A program made the translations under genes and the position numbers. DNA of 64,000 nucleotides from Pipra filicauda (taxonomy: Eukaryota > Chordata > Aves > Passeriformes > Pipridae): positions 1,920,602 to 1,984,601 of the forward strand of contig NW_024104416.1 of assembly GCF_003945595.2 (NCBI RefSeq), read 5' to 3'. The notes beneath the pieces were generated by a model. It was not told where the DNA came from. It saw nothing but the letters and a program-made list of their open reading frames with translations, and ran no database searches. This document shows positions 1 to 13,400 of this stretch, piece after piece. The number at the start of each line of letters is the position of its first letter. Position 1 is the first letter of the stretch.

Positions 1-2924
1 TGATGCTGTATTTGTAAACAGAAAATGGCATTCATGGCACAAAAAATAGCCCCATTACCATGACTAATTGCTCATAGGTATCAACAGTGAACACTCTTAA
101 ACAAGCACTCCAGAAGAGCTCAGGGCAATGTTAGATGAGAGAATGAAGAATAAAAAATGAAGTAGAAGTTGTCCATTGCTTTTATTATGTGCTAGGAAAG
201 TGGTTCTATTTATTGCTCAGGCAGTTAAGCAGACTGGCTTCACTTCTCTTGTAAGATGACAAGTTCATAGCCCGAGGTAGAAAGTCTGCATCATACCCTT
301 CTGTTATATCTTACCAGAATAGTCTTAATGACCTGGCATCCCAGATAAAACACATCCAACTCTCTCTTTACTCCTTCTAGTTCTCAGCAATTCCAGGGTC
401 AGCGTTATATAATCTGATGGGTGAATAAGCATCTGTGAAGGAGTTTGATATGTGTCATCCCTGGTGTGGCTGGAATCAATCTCTGCCAAGTCTTCCTGGG
501 ACACTACAGTAGAACAATTCAGCAAATCTAAGTCACACTCTTGGCTAACAGCTCTCAAAGTTGAAAGAAACCTTGTTTTTTGTTTTCTGCAAACCTTGGG
601 ATGGCAGGGGAGGGAGAAGTGATTGGCCTGGATGTGATAATGGCAATAATTTGATGGAGTCAGGTGTTACTTCTAAGCTGACAGATCTCTAGAGACATTG
701 AGGTTAAGGCTTTGAAGATGGTTCCATAAGAAAAAAGGCACTTCAATGAACTAGGACTTTTGTTTTTTCTTCACAAGATGAAATCCTCCTGAAGTCCCAG
801 ATGAAGGCACATCATCGTGTTAATGTAATTACAGAGAAATAAGGACTTGCAAGGGATTGTGTCAGATGTATTAGAAATCATGCTGAAGGAGTGAGAACAG
901 GAGAGGTTAACATTTCCTTGTGCTAGTCAACATTAAAACCCGACAGAATCAGAAGAAAGTGACACTATTCAGTGCTCCAAGCAGTGTTATATCTCCACAG
1001 AGATATCATTGCCAGATAAATCGGGAAAGCTGGTAGAAATGGGTAAAATAATATCAACTCCCCAGAACTTGTTTTAAATCTGGGCAAATTCTGTGATTTA
1101 ACTTCTGTGTCAGGAATAGGGATATAATTCGTAGTGTTTCCACATTTTTTTTCTAAAGTGTGTTTGGCCACCAGCCTCATTATTCTTGTTGTACAAATGA
1201 ATTCACATTTATTATCTTTCAAGAGTTGGGGGCTTTTTTCCCCTGATTGCAACTGATTTGCTGAAAGGCCCCAGGAATATCATACCAGAAAGGAAGATTG
1301 TTAAGTGCTGCTGTTACCAGTAGTATAAAACAGTGCAAAAAGCCCACAAATCTTTTGTCAGTAAGAGTTCAAGGGAGCACGTAGACATGTGCTTAACTTC
1401 TGCAGATTTATATGTCTTAAGCACAGGCTTACTTAGGTGCCTGACATTTGGCTTGTGCCTATCACAGCATCCAAGATGGAGTGTTAGTGAAATACACACT
1501 AAGGCAAGAATTTAAAAAAAAAAATCAAAAATTAAAACTTTATACAACCTAATAGGCAAATAAAGGCCTTACATGTTGAGAAAGAAAACAGAATAGAGGA
1601 TGAAGAGACACAATTAGAGACTTTGCCAAATGCCTGGATTCAGCAGGAACGTATCTGATGCGAAATACTCCTTCCAGTTTAATAAGAGATAAGGGTAGAA
1701 TTGGGAATTTGCTTTGCTGAAGACAAAAATCTTGCAGACTAAATGAACCTGGGAAGTTTGTTGAGAGGTTCTGACAGTGTAGTCAATCAGTGTGTAATGG
1801 GAGAATACTGGGAGATCCTGGAGGACTGCATATAGAAACTGCAGTGGACTGGGTTTGAACCGGGGAGTGAAACTCTGAAGAGCTGCCAGCTAAAAGAAAT
1901 GAAAAGAAAAGGACAACCGTTTTTGTTGGAGCCTTTCATTAAAATATTGGCAGCTGCTGATGCATAACAAAAGCTCTGCTTGTGCTATGAGATATTAGAG
2001 TGGAAAACCAAGGAGGCAAATGTTCTCTTCAGTTGCAGTGCAGGAGTAAATGGCTCCCAGCCAGCACAGAACACCTCAGAAAGGAAAAATTTCAACTATG
2101 TTCTGATCAAGTGTTCTAATCTTTCTCCATTTTGTTAAGGAGCAGTAATTCTCTCATTAACTGGTTCCAGAATTTTTTTATGTTTGTTTGGTTTTTTCTT
2201 TTAAAATTTCTGGTTTAGTTTTTATTCTAAAATTTCTGTGTAGCTCCAGATAAACTTTGTAGGGAGCTTCTCTGTTATAATGATAACTTCCCATATGAAA
2301 CTGGTCATAACTGGAGAGGCAAAACAGGGTGGACTTGAAACCTACAGCAGGAATTCAAACTCTTTATTGTATTTGAAGTACAGGGAAATGTTAATTTTAT
2401 TTAATGACCTTTACTGTCCTTAGTATTTGCAGATGTCTTCTAAGTGTAATCTTAATGCTGGTATTCTTGCAATGTATGGCTTAGGGTATTAACAATACGC
2501 CTCTGATATTTTATATCCTTAAATGCCTGGTACACATGAACCTGAATTCCATCTCCATATGATTATTCATCAGGAAGCAACACATTATAAAAAGACTATA
2601 AAACAAAATAAAAGCTAACTCAGATTTTTTCAAGATGAAAAATGCTTCTTTTAATGAAATTATAGGAAAATATACAGAGAGGTTTTTTTTATTTTAGACA
2701 TTACTAATTCTTACGTTATGTCTTTGTGAGATCATTTCCTTGGTAAATTATTTTTCTCTATGCTCTGGCCAGAAGAAAATAGGACATGAAAGCCTGCTCA
2801 TATAGATTCTCTACTCGCTTTGCTTAGCTCTCCAAATTACGGGGATAACTTATATTTCAGACAGACAGGGGCCTCCTCAGTGTCAGCAGTATAAATTTCC
2901 ATTTACTCTTTGCTGTTCCACAGC
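1..2924. other. Intergenic, no gene seen
   Basis: This is AT-rich sequence with short open frames on both strands that have no recognisable domain, codon pattern or splice context. No known repeat was recognised. Confidence 0.7.
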
Positions 2925-3545
2925 TTCTCAGCAGAGTGGGGAAAATGCAGCTCCGGAGGGATGGCAGAGTGGGCTCTGCTGGCAAGGAGCAGTGCCAGCA
3001 GTGCCTAAGGTTATGGCTGGGAAGCAGGAAGAGGGCTGGGAATGTCAGCAGTGGGGCTTAGGGGGTTCATGACAGAGAAAGGCTGGAGGAGGGAGGTCAG
3101 CAGAACAGCTCTGGCTGGAGGAGTGTGGCTGAGGGGCCCTCAGTGCCCACCTGCTTCAAAGCTTTTGTGTTCCTCTCCTCTGTCCTTCCTGGGATTTAGG
3201 GGAAGCTGCCCTACATCAAAGCTTTGAAGTGCTTCCTAGGCTTTTGGAAAGGAAAGGTGCCAAGCTGGGGAGACTGCTAAAGTGGAACTTTTTGGGGCTG
3301 CTGCTGCCAGGATGGAGCCGCACGAGGTGGCTGCCAAGGCTGGCAGGGAATGTGGCCTGTACCCGAGACTGTGGTGGCAACACAGCATCTGCCAGAGCAG
3401 CTCGGGCTGATCCGCTGCTGCAGAGTGAACAGACAACAGCAAAGGGACAGTCTGACACTTCTCTCAGTCTGTCTTGCCTGTACCTTAAGCAGGCCTGGCA
3501 TTCTGAGCCAGGATTGACGGGAGCTGCCAGGGGGCTCCAGAACTG
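2925..3545. other. GC-rich block in AT-rich desert
   Basis: Composition turns G-rich on the plus strand for about 600 bp, with repeated GGCTGGAGG-like words and few CpGs. Several overlapping open frames (for example 3,229-3,546 plus and 3,216-3,458 minus) follow from the loss of AT-rich stop codons and show no domain. G runs at 3,033-3,065 could form a long-loop quadruplex. The block could be a decayed repeat or an old exon-like sequence; its identity is unknown. Confidence 0.5.
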
Positions 3546-6500
3546 AATATTGGCTCTTGTTTTTCTTCAGCCTCAGTTCTTGAAGGCAAGTTCAGCTCGT
3601 TCTAGTTAATGTCAGGTTATCCCTGTTTTAATTTCCGTTTTCAGTTAAAAAAAATAAAAGAAGTGAAAGCAGGATTACCTAGAATTTAGAGAAAATTATC
3701 CGTTTTTTTATTCACTAGATATTACTAAAACATCAGCTAAGCTACTGAAATGACGATATTTTACTGTTATCTGCAGCATCTACTTTGACATAGGATGTCA
3801 GAAGACATCCTTTAGATGATTCGCAATTCCTTTTCCTTTTCTCCAGAAATCAAACAGTCCATTCCATAGGTTGCTGATCCTGAAAGAATATTGTAATTCC
3901 TCATAACAAACATTTCATCCAAGTGGTTTCCATTCAACGCTCCTGACAGGGTTTCTCATGAGACACTCTCATGGAAACTAAGCTGTCACAGCATAAGAGG
4001 GAAGGTCCTCTCACATATTAGAAACTGGTAAAAAGATAAGAAATAAAGGGTAAGAATACATGGACTGCTTTTCCATTGAAGGAAGGCACTCCAAGGCTTT
4101 CAGCTGGGATTTGTACTAATCAGTGTATTATCAGAGGTCCTGGGGAGAAGGTTCGTGTGTAGTGGCAATAAAAAAATTATCAGGATAGTCAAACTGAAAA
4201 CTGAAAAGCTTAGGCCTTAAACTCAAAGAACTAATAAAATAGCAGATAAAATTTAGTACTGAAAAGTCCAAAGCAATGCTCAGGGCGGAATATTAAAATA
4301 GGAGAAAGGCAACAAGAATGCTCAAAATAGGAGGAGAGATCACACAGATTAGGAGTCTGTGGGTTAGAAATAAATGAAAGGGATGCATGTGATGGAAGCT
4401 GGTAATATCATAAACAATATAAAGGAAAAGCAGTAGGAATTATTACTTTACTTCTTTTCAAGATAGGTGTGCAAGAACATAACCAGCGATCTTACTGGTA
4501 AGCACATTTAACAGGAAGAGGAAGTTCTTTTTCACAAACTGTATAATCAATTTGTTAAACTCATCCCTACAAGATTTTTAGAAAATGAAATTAAACATGG
4601 ATTCTCTTTAAGGAGAAGCATATTAGTGGCAAGACTGTTCAAACTTTTTGTCACAGAGACTGAATCATCGAGCGCAGCAGGAGAAGCATTTTCCTGTGCA
4701 TTCCCATTGCTCTTTGGTTGCTCCCAGAGACTGAGAACAGAACTAGGTGGGCTTTTCACCTAATCTAGTGCACTAGATTCTCATGCCTGTGGAATTGTGG
4801 AGCATAGAGTAGCTGTTTATTGTTTTCCCTCTGTTAGGGCTTTTTTCTAGATCTGTGCAGATTAACTCCTGGTGATCTGGGCAAGCAAATCCAGCCTTTC
4901 TATTCCCAAACGTGCACACCAGCTGAAGACACAACATTCACTGATACAGATTTTACCTTCATGGTAGCACTTTTTGTTCCACTTGCTGAACTAATCATTG
5001 TCATCCCATAGACTTGACCAAGAAAGACTAAAATTAAAAAAAAACCAACCAAACAAACAAAATTCGTCTCCTACAGCAAAGCACAGGAGGAAAGCCAAAA
5101 CTACAAACTGGGCTTTTTTTTTCATGTCTGTTACAGATAAAAAGATTCAGGCAGTAGTATCTGAATGTGTGCCATTTCACCTGTAATGTGATGCTCATCA
5201 CACCTTAGGTTTATTTCTTTCCCTTCTGCAGGAATATATATGATTGTCTGATCTTATTTTTAAATGGCCTTTCAGAAATTATATTTAGGGAGAAATATCT
5301 TTGGCTGTGAATTAGGGATTACCATAAAGGGATTTATTCCGTGGTTGGAAGATGATGCTGCATTTCCCACGGCAATGATTCCATAGTAACTCTGTGTTTT
5401 GCAGTGCTGGCCAACATTGACAGGTGAAGCAAACCCATCCATCAGCCCTGGAGACCTTGACATCTGAAGGCATTTGGGAGTATTCCAGGGGGTGGGAGCA
5501 GTGAAGACGAATGCTGGTGAAATGGCTCTGGAATAGGAGAAACTGGGAAAGGAAAGGGCTCTGTTGAACTTCCTAATGGTTGAATATTTAGCCTGAATTT
5601 AGAGATTTCTGATGTGGGGTTTGGGTTGGGTTTTTTTATTTGTGTGTTTACGATCTTTCTCGTCCCTTCCATTTATGGATTTTTGAATGTGCAGCTAATT
5701 GTCTTCACCTGCTGTCCTCCTTCCTCACTGCTTTCTGTGTTTGCCCTGCTGATGCCATGCCCAGGTAGGTTTGGGCAAGCTCAGGAAGGGGCTGTGGGAG
5801 CGCCAGGCAGAGGCTGTGCCAGTGACTGAAGTTACACATGACAGAAACAGGTTTCAAGGAGAGCAGGAGAGCCCCTCACATCCTGTCCCAGCCTATTTAT
5901 GCAAGATAGGTGTATTTTTCTCCTCTTTTGTTATGCAAAGTTTATCTCATTTTCTTCAGTTTAATTAAATCCTTTTCTTTGTGGAACTGTCAAAATCTCT
6001 CTCTGCATATCCAGCTTCAAGAGAATAAAAATCACTGGCTAAAAAACTCTTTGTAGCTTCCAATTGTAAACAGATCAGCTGATCCTGTTGTTGATTCCTC
6101 TCAGGTCTTGTGTTTGTTGCTGCCTCATATAAAGTTAGCCACTGCATGTTGAGGAGGTTCACACACTGATATCTTGATTTCTCCACTGATGATAATTGAA
6201 CAAATATTAAGTATATCAGTGCTTCAAATAACACACTATCAGCCAAACCAGGCCTGTTTGCATCAGTCTGTTTAGCCACCTACTGCTTTGCAATATCACT
6301 CTAATTCTGTGAAAAGAAGCTGCCATTGATTAAAATCAAGTGACCCTCACTGCTGGTGAAGGTCAAGTGGGGGCTAATGCAGCAAAATGCACGTAAATGT
6401 CACAGTAATGTTTGTGGGGTTTTTTTTGCCTACTTCAGATCAGGAACTGAATAAAGTATTATGCCTTCCATGAATCGTTTACAGATGAAAACAAAAGGAA

Positions 6501-6659
6501 GAAAGAGACGATGAAATGGTGTGTCCAAAATCACTGGGCAGTGACACGTCCAGGTTTCCTGATACTCTGCCCTGAACCACCTGCTTCTCCCTCATTGCTA
6601 ATGATGTTATTGCTAATAGTGGTATTATAAGTGTGATTACAGTCATCATCATTTTTAGT
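3546..6659. other. Intergenic, no gene seen
   Basis: Ordinary AT-rich sequence with no recognised repeat, RNA gene or coding domain. There is an A/C-rich simple stretch near 5,035-5,062. Confidence 0.7.
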
Positions 6660-7160
6660 CTATGCCACTGCATGCATGACCATGTTTCGCTTGGAAAAAA
6701 AGTAAATTATTTAAATAGCTATTTAATTGGGACTTCTGGTGACATAGAAACTCCAACAATTATCTACAGCATGTGAGAATACATGCAGCCCTCAGCAAAA
6801 GAGAATGGGCCCATCCCCAAATTATTCCATCTGGCAGAGTCAGTACCTGCTGTAGTTCACACATGAATAGCATTAATTTGCATGTAAATAGAGGCCTACA
6901 TGCTTCTGTGGAGCTAAAAGCTGTATTTCAACATTTCACAGTGGAATTAGGCAGTGGGCACAGCACTACATGATGGTTCAACCTTGTAGTGACGTGCCAG
7001 CTAAAATCATTTTAAATGCTCCTCTCCATATTTCCCAGTAGGATTATTTATTGAAGTAGTGTGTAAGAGCTCAGAAGAATCCTCTATTGAAATGCTGCCA
7101 GCTCCCAGCTATGATTCTGACATTGATGTTGTCAACTGAGATTAAACATTGGTCTTAATG
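6660..7160. promoter_or_regulatory. Candidate conserved non-coding element
   Basis: The stretch mixes TAAATTATTTAAATAGC near 6,702, a perfect POU octamer ATTTGCAT at 6,876-6,883 next to ATTAA, and few low-complexity tracts. That texture is typical of developmental enhancers. This is judged by eye only, with no alignment behind it. Confidence 0.25.
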
Positions 7161-8654
7161 AATGCTGACAGTCACGTTTCTTAGGTATTGTCCTGTACTT
7201 CCTTTCAGCAAAGAACCAAAATAGAAAGGCTGGACATGCAGAAGCACTGATGTTTACCTGCTACTTGAGCTTTTTTTTTTCTATTCTGCTTCTTTTCCTG
7301 AGAGGTGCAGCTCTAACAGCTAACATTTTCATATCAAGATGTAACAGCAGATGTTCCTGTATCACTTTCAGGTAAAATAAATATATACACTATGTTCCTC
7401 CAGCAATGCTTTCAGAGGAACTTGGAAATTCCAAACAGACTACACAGAATAAAATCATTCCTTCCACTACGTTGGTTCAGTATTTCCTTTGAGAGATTGG
7501 TTAATAATTCCCTCTCCTTGCCCACAGAAATTCTAGCTTTGATCACATTGCCATTAAGGGGTTTTTTTGACCCTTTTCAAAAGTATATTTTGTTGGGTTT
7601 TTTCGAGAGTCTGCACATCAGTTAAGTCCCAGTGGTGTTTAGAGAGATGATTGCTCAACTGAGGCTCCATTTCAGACCCTGAACCTTTATGTGTTTTTAA
7701 GTTTTAGTTCATTTATACCTAACTCTTGGGACATCCAGAGTCTGGAAAGCCCCTTGTCTGTGATTGCAGGGAGTACTTTGCCATTGTACACACGTGCTGT
7801 TTTGTTGCAAAAGGAAGGTGACACTGTTAAATTCAAAAGCATCCCTTTCATGTTAATATCCCACTGAGCAAAATCTCGAGATGAACTCTTCTAGTTACTA
7901 AGCATGGAAAAAAAGAAGCATGTGACTAGTGATAGGGACTGGTAGTTGCAGAGTGCAGGGAACTGTGCCCCAGGGTAAAGATCAAGGGTAAGCGTTTAGC
8001 TCTGGAGGAAGCAGACAGGCCCATCAGTCTGAGTGCCAGCAGTGAGGAATTCTTCACCTTGGAAGACAAAGGGTAGTGAAGGCAGATCGCAGCCAGGAAC
8101 AAATCCATCTGGACTGACTGGCAGGGAGGGACTGGATGCACAGGGGGATCCGCCTGCAATAACTCAGGCAGTGCTCCCGCATTTTCCTTCACAGGAAAAC
8201 TCAAAAAGAAGTTGCACTGAGACATCAGGGATGTGTTTCATTGCGAATTTTTATTGCGGCTCAACAACTGAAACCAAGCAATTCAGTGATGGCAGGATTG
8301 AAACCCGAGTGCATAATGTGTGTTTAATACTTCTCCAACCCTCTGAGCAGACATGCTCCGTGTGTCAGCAGCTGGAAGTGGATCAGGACAGGCTTTTAGG
8401 TATATCCCTTTAAGTAAAAACAAAGAGGTTTTGTAGCCCTTTTTGATGCTTTTTTTCCGATGTGTTATTTGCAGCCTTGCATAATGAAAAAAACACAATG
8501 AAGGAGAAGAAAAAAGTAAGCCTGGCCTTCCAGAAGGAAGGCAAATATGTGGTGAGGGGTATAAAATGGCCCATGTAAGCACATGGCCGTATCACTGGTT
8601 TACTGTGAGATGCACAATCCAGTGTGAGATAACGAGGTGACAAAAAGCAAACAG
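7161..8654. other. Intergenic, no gene seen
   Basis: No repeat or coding domain was recognised. The open frame 8,033-8,413 on the plus strand has no domain and is likely chance. Confidence 0.65.
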
Positions 8655-8910
8655 CAGGGTCGTTGTAATGGGAAGTCGGAGTTATACGACAATCAGAGTC
8701 TGACTTCCACAAGACATTGAGGTGCCAAGCGTTGAACTCGGGCCATTTCTGTACTTCAGTGAACGCAAAAGGCCTCCTCTCCCTCTTTCCATTACTTTTG
8801 CAAGGACAGGGAAAAAAAGCCGCGTGGTAAAACCTCGCGAAAGGCACGCACATTTACAGCGGGGTGTGCCTTTCCTTGAGCGCAGGAGGAGCGGCTCGGT
8901 GGAGCAGACC
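8655..8910. promoter_or_regulatory. CpG-dense patch, possible promoter or enhancer
   Basis: By eye about 15 CpGs fall in roughly 250 bp, far above the surrounding desert. They include GCCGCG, CCTCGCGAAA and GAGCGGCTCGG. CTCGCGA resembles part of the TCTCGCGAGA promoter element. The open frames across it (8,410-8,853 minus, 147 codons; 8,722-8,937 plus) have no known domain. Confidence 0.35.
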
Positions 8911-8981
8911 AGGTTAAGAGTGAAAGGGCTGCTTTGAGCATTACTGTCAATAGGCACTTGTCCCTCAGACTGCTCCTCCTG

Positions 8982-9103
8982 CACTGGCACTCACTTGCCA
9001 GTGGTATAAAGTGACAACCTTGGGAGCAGCCCGAGAAACAAATGCCCCACCCACAAAGCTGCTTCTGTTGTTGTTTATTGTCATTGCCGATCTGCTTCAG
9101 AAG
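8982..9103 (+). promoter_or_regulatory. Inverted repeat, TATA box and strong splice donor in tandem
   Basis: An inverted repeat CACTGGCA-6-TGCCAGTG (8,982-9,003) is followed at once by TATAAA (9,005-9,010). About 94 bp further on comes a near-consensus donor, AAG|GTAAGT, at 9,103/9,104. With the CpG patch just upstream this reads like a promoter and first exon of an unannotated, perhaps non-coding, transcript. A short open frame starting at ATG near 9,040 enters the donor. No downstream exon was identified. Confidence 0.25.
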
Positions 9104-9110
9104 GTAAGTG

Positions 9111-10204
9111 GATGAATGAAACGCCCTTATTGACACTAAACTTGCGGGAATGCCACCCGGTTTTCATATTAACAAAATTCCTTCAAATGCAGGGCAGTAA
9201 TTGACAGTTCTTTAATATATATCTTGGAGGCAAGCTCCAGGTCCTTACTTTGTCTTCCTTGAATATATCACACTATCGCAGAGCCAGGCTATTTTCACAA
9301 AGAAATGAGTTGTATCTTTATACCAAGTGCTGTTAAAGAGGATTATAAATAGGCTTTAGACTACAGGCTATAGCTTTGCTTTGCAGTTGAAAAAAACCAT
9401 CAATCACCTGGCTGAGACTAAATCCTAACATCTCACCTTCCTAACAGATTTTAAAGGTCACTGATGTATAGAAATGTTCAGCTTAATCTTAAATGTATTG
9501 ACTAGTCTGGCAAAAGCATTTTAGGGTCTTTTCCTTTTTATTTTCTGCCAGCTATTTAAAATGTGAAAGAAGTGTCACTTATAACTAAAGAGTGGATCTT
9601 CAAGAGAAGGCAGAGTATCAGAGATCAGACTTGAATCTCAGAAAGGTCTCTGCAGCTCTGCTCTGCTTTTCAGTCAATCTGATTCGTAATGTTTGCAGAT
9701 TGCACTGGTCCACCCCCACTCCCCCAAATAGGTTATCAGCAATCAGCTACATGCTGGGGACACAGAACAACCTCAAATGAGCTCTAGCCTAAAAATAGCC
9801 ATTTTCACATTAAAATCTTGAATCAGGCAGGAGAATGGGTTGCAGCTGGGACATCTTGTATTTGCTTACGTCGCCAATGGCAAACACCTACAACAAAAAT
9901 CTCTGGTCCACACTGAAATTGTTGGGATTCTGCTTATTAAACATATTCCTTGTTGCAATGATGTAATAGATACACAAATTAAGATGCAAGTTGATTTCAG
10001 ATGCCTGTCAGTAGAATAAATAGGACCATTTTCAGTCTGCACTCATCTAGACACAGCTATGATTAATGCTCCAATTCACCCCACAAACCAGGTAAGGAAT
10101 TTACCTGCCCTCAATACACTGCTCTGTGTTGGTAGATGCAGAGAGGGACCTAAAGAAGAATCAGAGCCTGTGATCTGAATTCTGATGTTTGGAGTGATGG
10201 GTTT
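9111..10204. other. Intergenic, no gene seen
   Basis: AT-rich sequence without recognised coding domain or repeat. Confidence 0.7.
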
Positions 10205-10463
10205 GTCTTCCCAAGTCACCATTCCACATGATGGAGCCCTGCTTTCCTGGGGATGGCTGAACTGCGTGCCCGTGTGAAGTGGGGAATGAATTCCTTGTTT
10301 TGCTTTGCTGGTGTGGGTGGGTTTTGCTTTGCCCATTAAACTGTCTTTATCTCAACCCACAGTTTTCTCACCTTCTCTCTTCTGACTCTCTCCCTCATCC
10401 TGTTGTGAGCAGTGAGCCAAGGACTATGTGGTGCTTGTTGCTGGCTGGGGTTAAACCATGACA
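10205..10463 (+). mobile_element. Probable avian endogenous retrovirus LTR, 3' part
   Basis: The block ends in GCTGGGGTTAAACCATGACA, an LTR-like end with a terminal CA. It contains an ATTAAA polyadenylation hexamer at 10,335-10,340 followed by CTGTCTTTATCTCAACCCAC. The whole stretch matches my memory of a common bird LTR of the ERV type. The 5' end is not resolved, no internal viral coding sequence or partner LTR was seen nearby, and the subfamily cannot be named without a repeat library. A solo or truncated LTR is most likely. Confidence 0.6.
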
Positions 10464-13400
10464 CACTCCTAAAGTTCAGGGTATTATTTTCAAAAATTTC
10501 CAGTGGGGGCACAAGACAAATCTGAGATATTTTCACATTCTTGCCCTTTGTCATTTTGCCGTCTTCACTCCTCCTTCCAATTTCTGCTTTGCTTTTCAAA
10601 TTTCTCAAAGTTTGCAAAAGAAATTGGGATAAGATCCAAATGAGAAGTACTTCCTTTGTTAGATCGTGATCCTCTTGTTTACTGATTTCTTCCCGCTACC
10701 CCAGTCATCATTTCTGAAGAGCCACTTATCTCCCTGAGTAAAGGTAGAATTCTGGCACGGGGTAAGGGCAGTGGTGTATGGAATTCTGTCACAACAACAT
10801 AAGTTTACCTTCCCATCATAGCTGGATTAACTTCCAGCAGTAGGAAATGGAAAAGAAGATGGCTTACTGGGCTCTGTGCCTAACCTTGTAAGCATTATAG
10901 GATGGAAGGAAGCTGGATGCCCTCCTGAAAGATATGCTATAATTCAGCCACAACTTACTGGATCTAAGGATTGCTCGCATGGAAGAAAGAAATAATTCAT
11001 TTGATAGCGGGATTTATTGGATGAAATTCTTTGGCCTGGGCAATGCAAATCAAAGTGAGTAGTCATAGCTCTCTCTGCTTGCTTTGAAACCCATGAATCC
11101 TGCAGGCTGATTCGGCTTGTGTTTGGTGAGATTGTGTTAAATTCCTTATCTGCGAGACTTGCTGAAATAAGACGTTAGGAGCTGGCATCTTGAGCTGTGT
11201 GTGACTGGGTAGCATCTGTTTAGGAGCATAGATTTATCTTGCTGGCTTTATCTAAAATTCCCCCTCTTTTCAGTTTTGTTTCCTTGATGTGTCTGAAAGG
11301 TTTGGTAATGGTAACAATATGGACCTGTTAAGAGTCTAAGTGAAAATATTCTGAGCCAAATTATAATCCATTTAAAGCCAAGTTACACAGAATGACAGTA
11401 CCAGAAGAGAGGCTGCTGACAGTGATGTTCTGTCTGCTTATTGAGCAGTTTGTCTGTGGTGGGGTTCTCACTTTGCTGCTCCAAAATGGAATTCATTCAG
11501 TGTCAGAAGTGGGTTATCATAGATATTTTTCCCATGTACCTTTTTGCAAGCACAAGATCAGTTCAGCCATTAAGATTGCAAAAGCATCACATGAACTTCC
11601 TCCTGGATGGTCTGTCTGCCTAACTGGGAACTATAAACAAGCACTAGTAATTTGCTAAAAATGCAGCTTCAGGTTAATAAACACAATTGCTTTCAGCTTC
11701 AGAAGCTTCTTTGTCTAAAAAACGAAAACTATAAAGAAGGTTAGGTTTTATTTCTTACATTTCAGAAAACACTCCTTTGAATTAGTTTACAGATAAACTC
11801 ACATAAACATAATTTAGAAGCTTACGAGGAAAAAAAAATCCTGAGAAATAAAACCTGAAACATTGGTGTTGTGAAATGAACTAAATGTTTCAATTGATCC
11901 AGGAGAATTTTCTCATTTTGAGAAAAAAAAACAATCCATAGGTGATTTACAATTTTCAACTAAATGAGAAAGGCATTCTCTCTGGATATTTCTGTTTGGC
12001 TAGAATTTTGCCAGCTTTAAAATATTAATGGTGGGGAAAAAAGAAGATAAAGACTGTGTAAGAAGCATGCAGTATGAAAATGAGAGGAAAAATAAGAAGA
12101 TAAGGATTTTTTTTAGGAGCTCCAGCTTCCTTGAAAGGCAGAGCCAAGGTGGGGGAGATCTTTACTGGGTAAAGCAGTGAAGCTTTACCCAAGCTGCTAA
12201 AGAAAGAGCTCCTTGACCTAGGAGAGGAAAAGGTGTGAGCTGACTACAGCCTTCTCTAGGTGCAAGGCAGAGTATCTATAAACATGCACTGAAGTCTATC
12301 ATTAAATAAGAATAAGCATGGAAATAGATGGCTTGTGTTTGGTTTTATTTTCATTTGCTTTAATTTCCTGCTACATTTGCTAATAATATTCTTGTTAATA
12401 AATGTAGCATTGGGAACAGGATCCTGAGGAGGAAAAAACACGTATCTGGTTTGACCTTCACATAATAATCAATAAAAGCCAGGGCATATACAGATCCATA
12501 CGAAAAATGAGATATCCACCCTAAAGGAGAATAGGTACAGGCATGGAAGTCAGTGAGGAGATGAGCAGGGTAATTAGTTCTATAACCCCAGTGCTTTACT
12601 AAAGTCATATTTAGAATATTTATGTAAACAAGTAGTTGTTTAGATGCCCTCATTTTCCACAACAAGCTCCCAGCACTACTAGTTCCTGGTACACTCGTGG
12701 AATAAAAATGGATATAGCCTTGGGCTGCCATCAGTTACCACTGCACTCGGAGAACTGGCATTTGCTTTGCAAAGCAAAAACAACATTGCAGTGCCCTTAG
12801 TTTCAAAATTACCCTTACAACCATTGTACCATGCTTGGGTCAAAAAAGGTGGAAAGGCTCCTTTTGAGGTTCTGTCTTCTCTCATTCTGATTGATTCTTC
12901 TCTTATTCATATTGATTTCCACACCTGGTGTGTGGTAAGTGTGTGTATGAGGTCAGAAAGGGGTGATTTCCCATCCATGGAAGGGGAAAACCACTTGGAT
13001 TGACTTTACCAGCTTAGTCTTCTGGCCATGATGCAAACTGTGTCACTACTGTTTGCATGTTCCATGGCGTATCCTGAACCAGCTGTTCTCAACTAAGACA
13101 TGACACTTTTTATAGGAACAAAGCCTCTAAACCTTAGAGGAAAGTCATAAAAATAGCTCTTCCTTCCCTGCAAATCCTCTTTGCACTATATAACCATAAC
13201 TGCACTTGCTTGCTAGATATCCCTCATGAAATAAAGCTTTCCTCTCTCCTCTGGGCTGGAGTGGTAACCTCAACACAAATCCTCTTCTGTGAAACATCCT
13301 GCCTCCAGAGAGAGCAGGGTGGAAGATGGGACTGTTTATGGAATATGTGTGTAACAGTGAACCTTTTCCACTCATCCAATGGGTCAGACTTGTTGCTGTT

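Noticed and set aside
1780..1900. tRNA-like GGTTCAAACC on the minus strand
   Set aside because: The flanking bases do not form a T-arm stem and no acceptor stem or anticodon arm could be built.
8410..8853. 147-codon minus-strand open frame overlapping the CpG patch
   Set aside because: The reduced number of stop codons comes from local GC content; frames on both strands are open and none has a domain.
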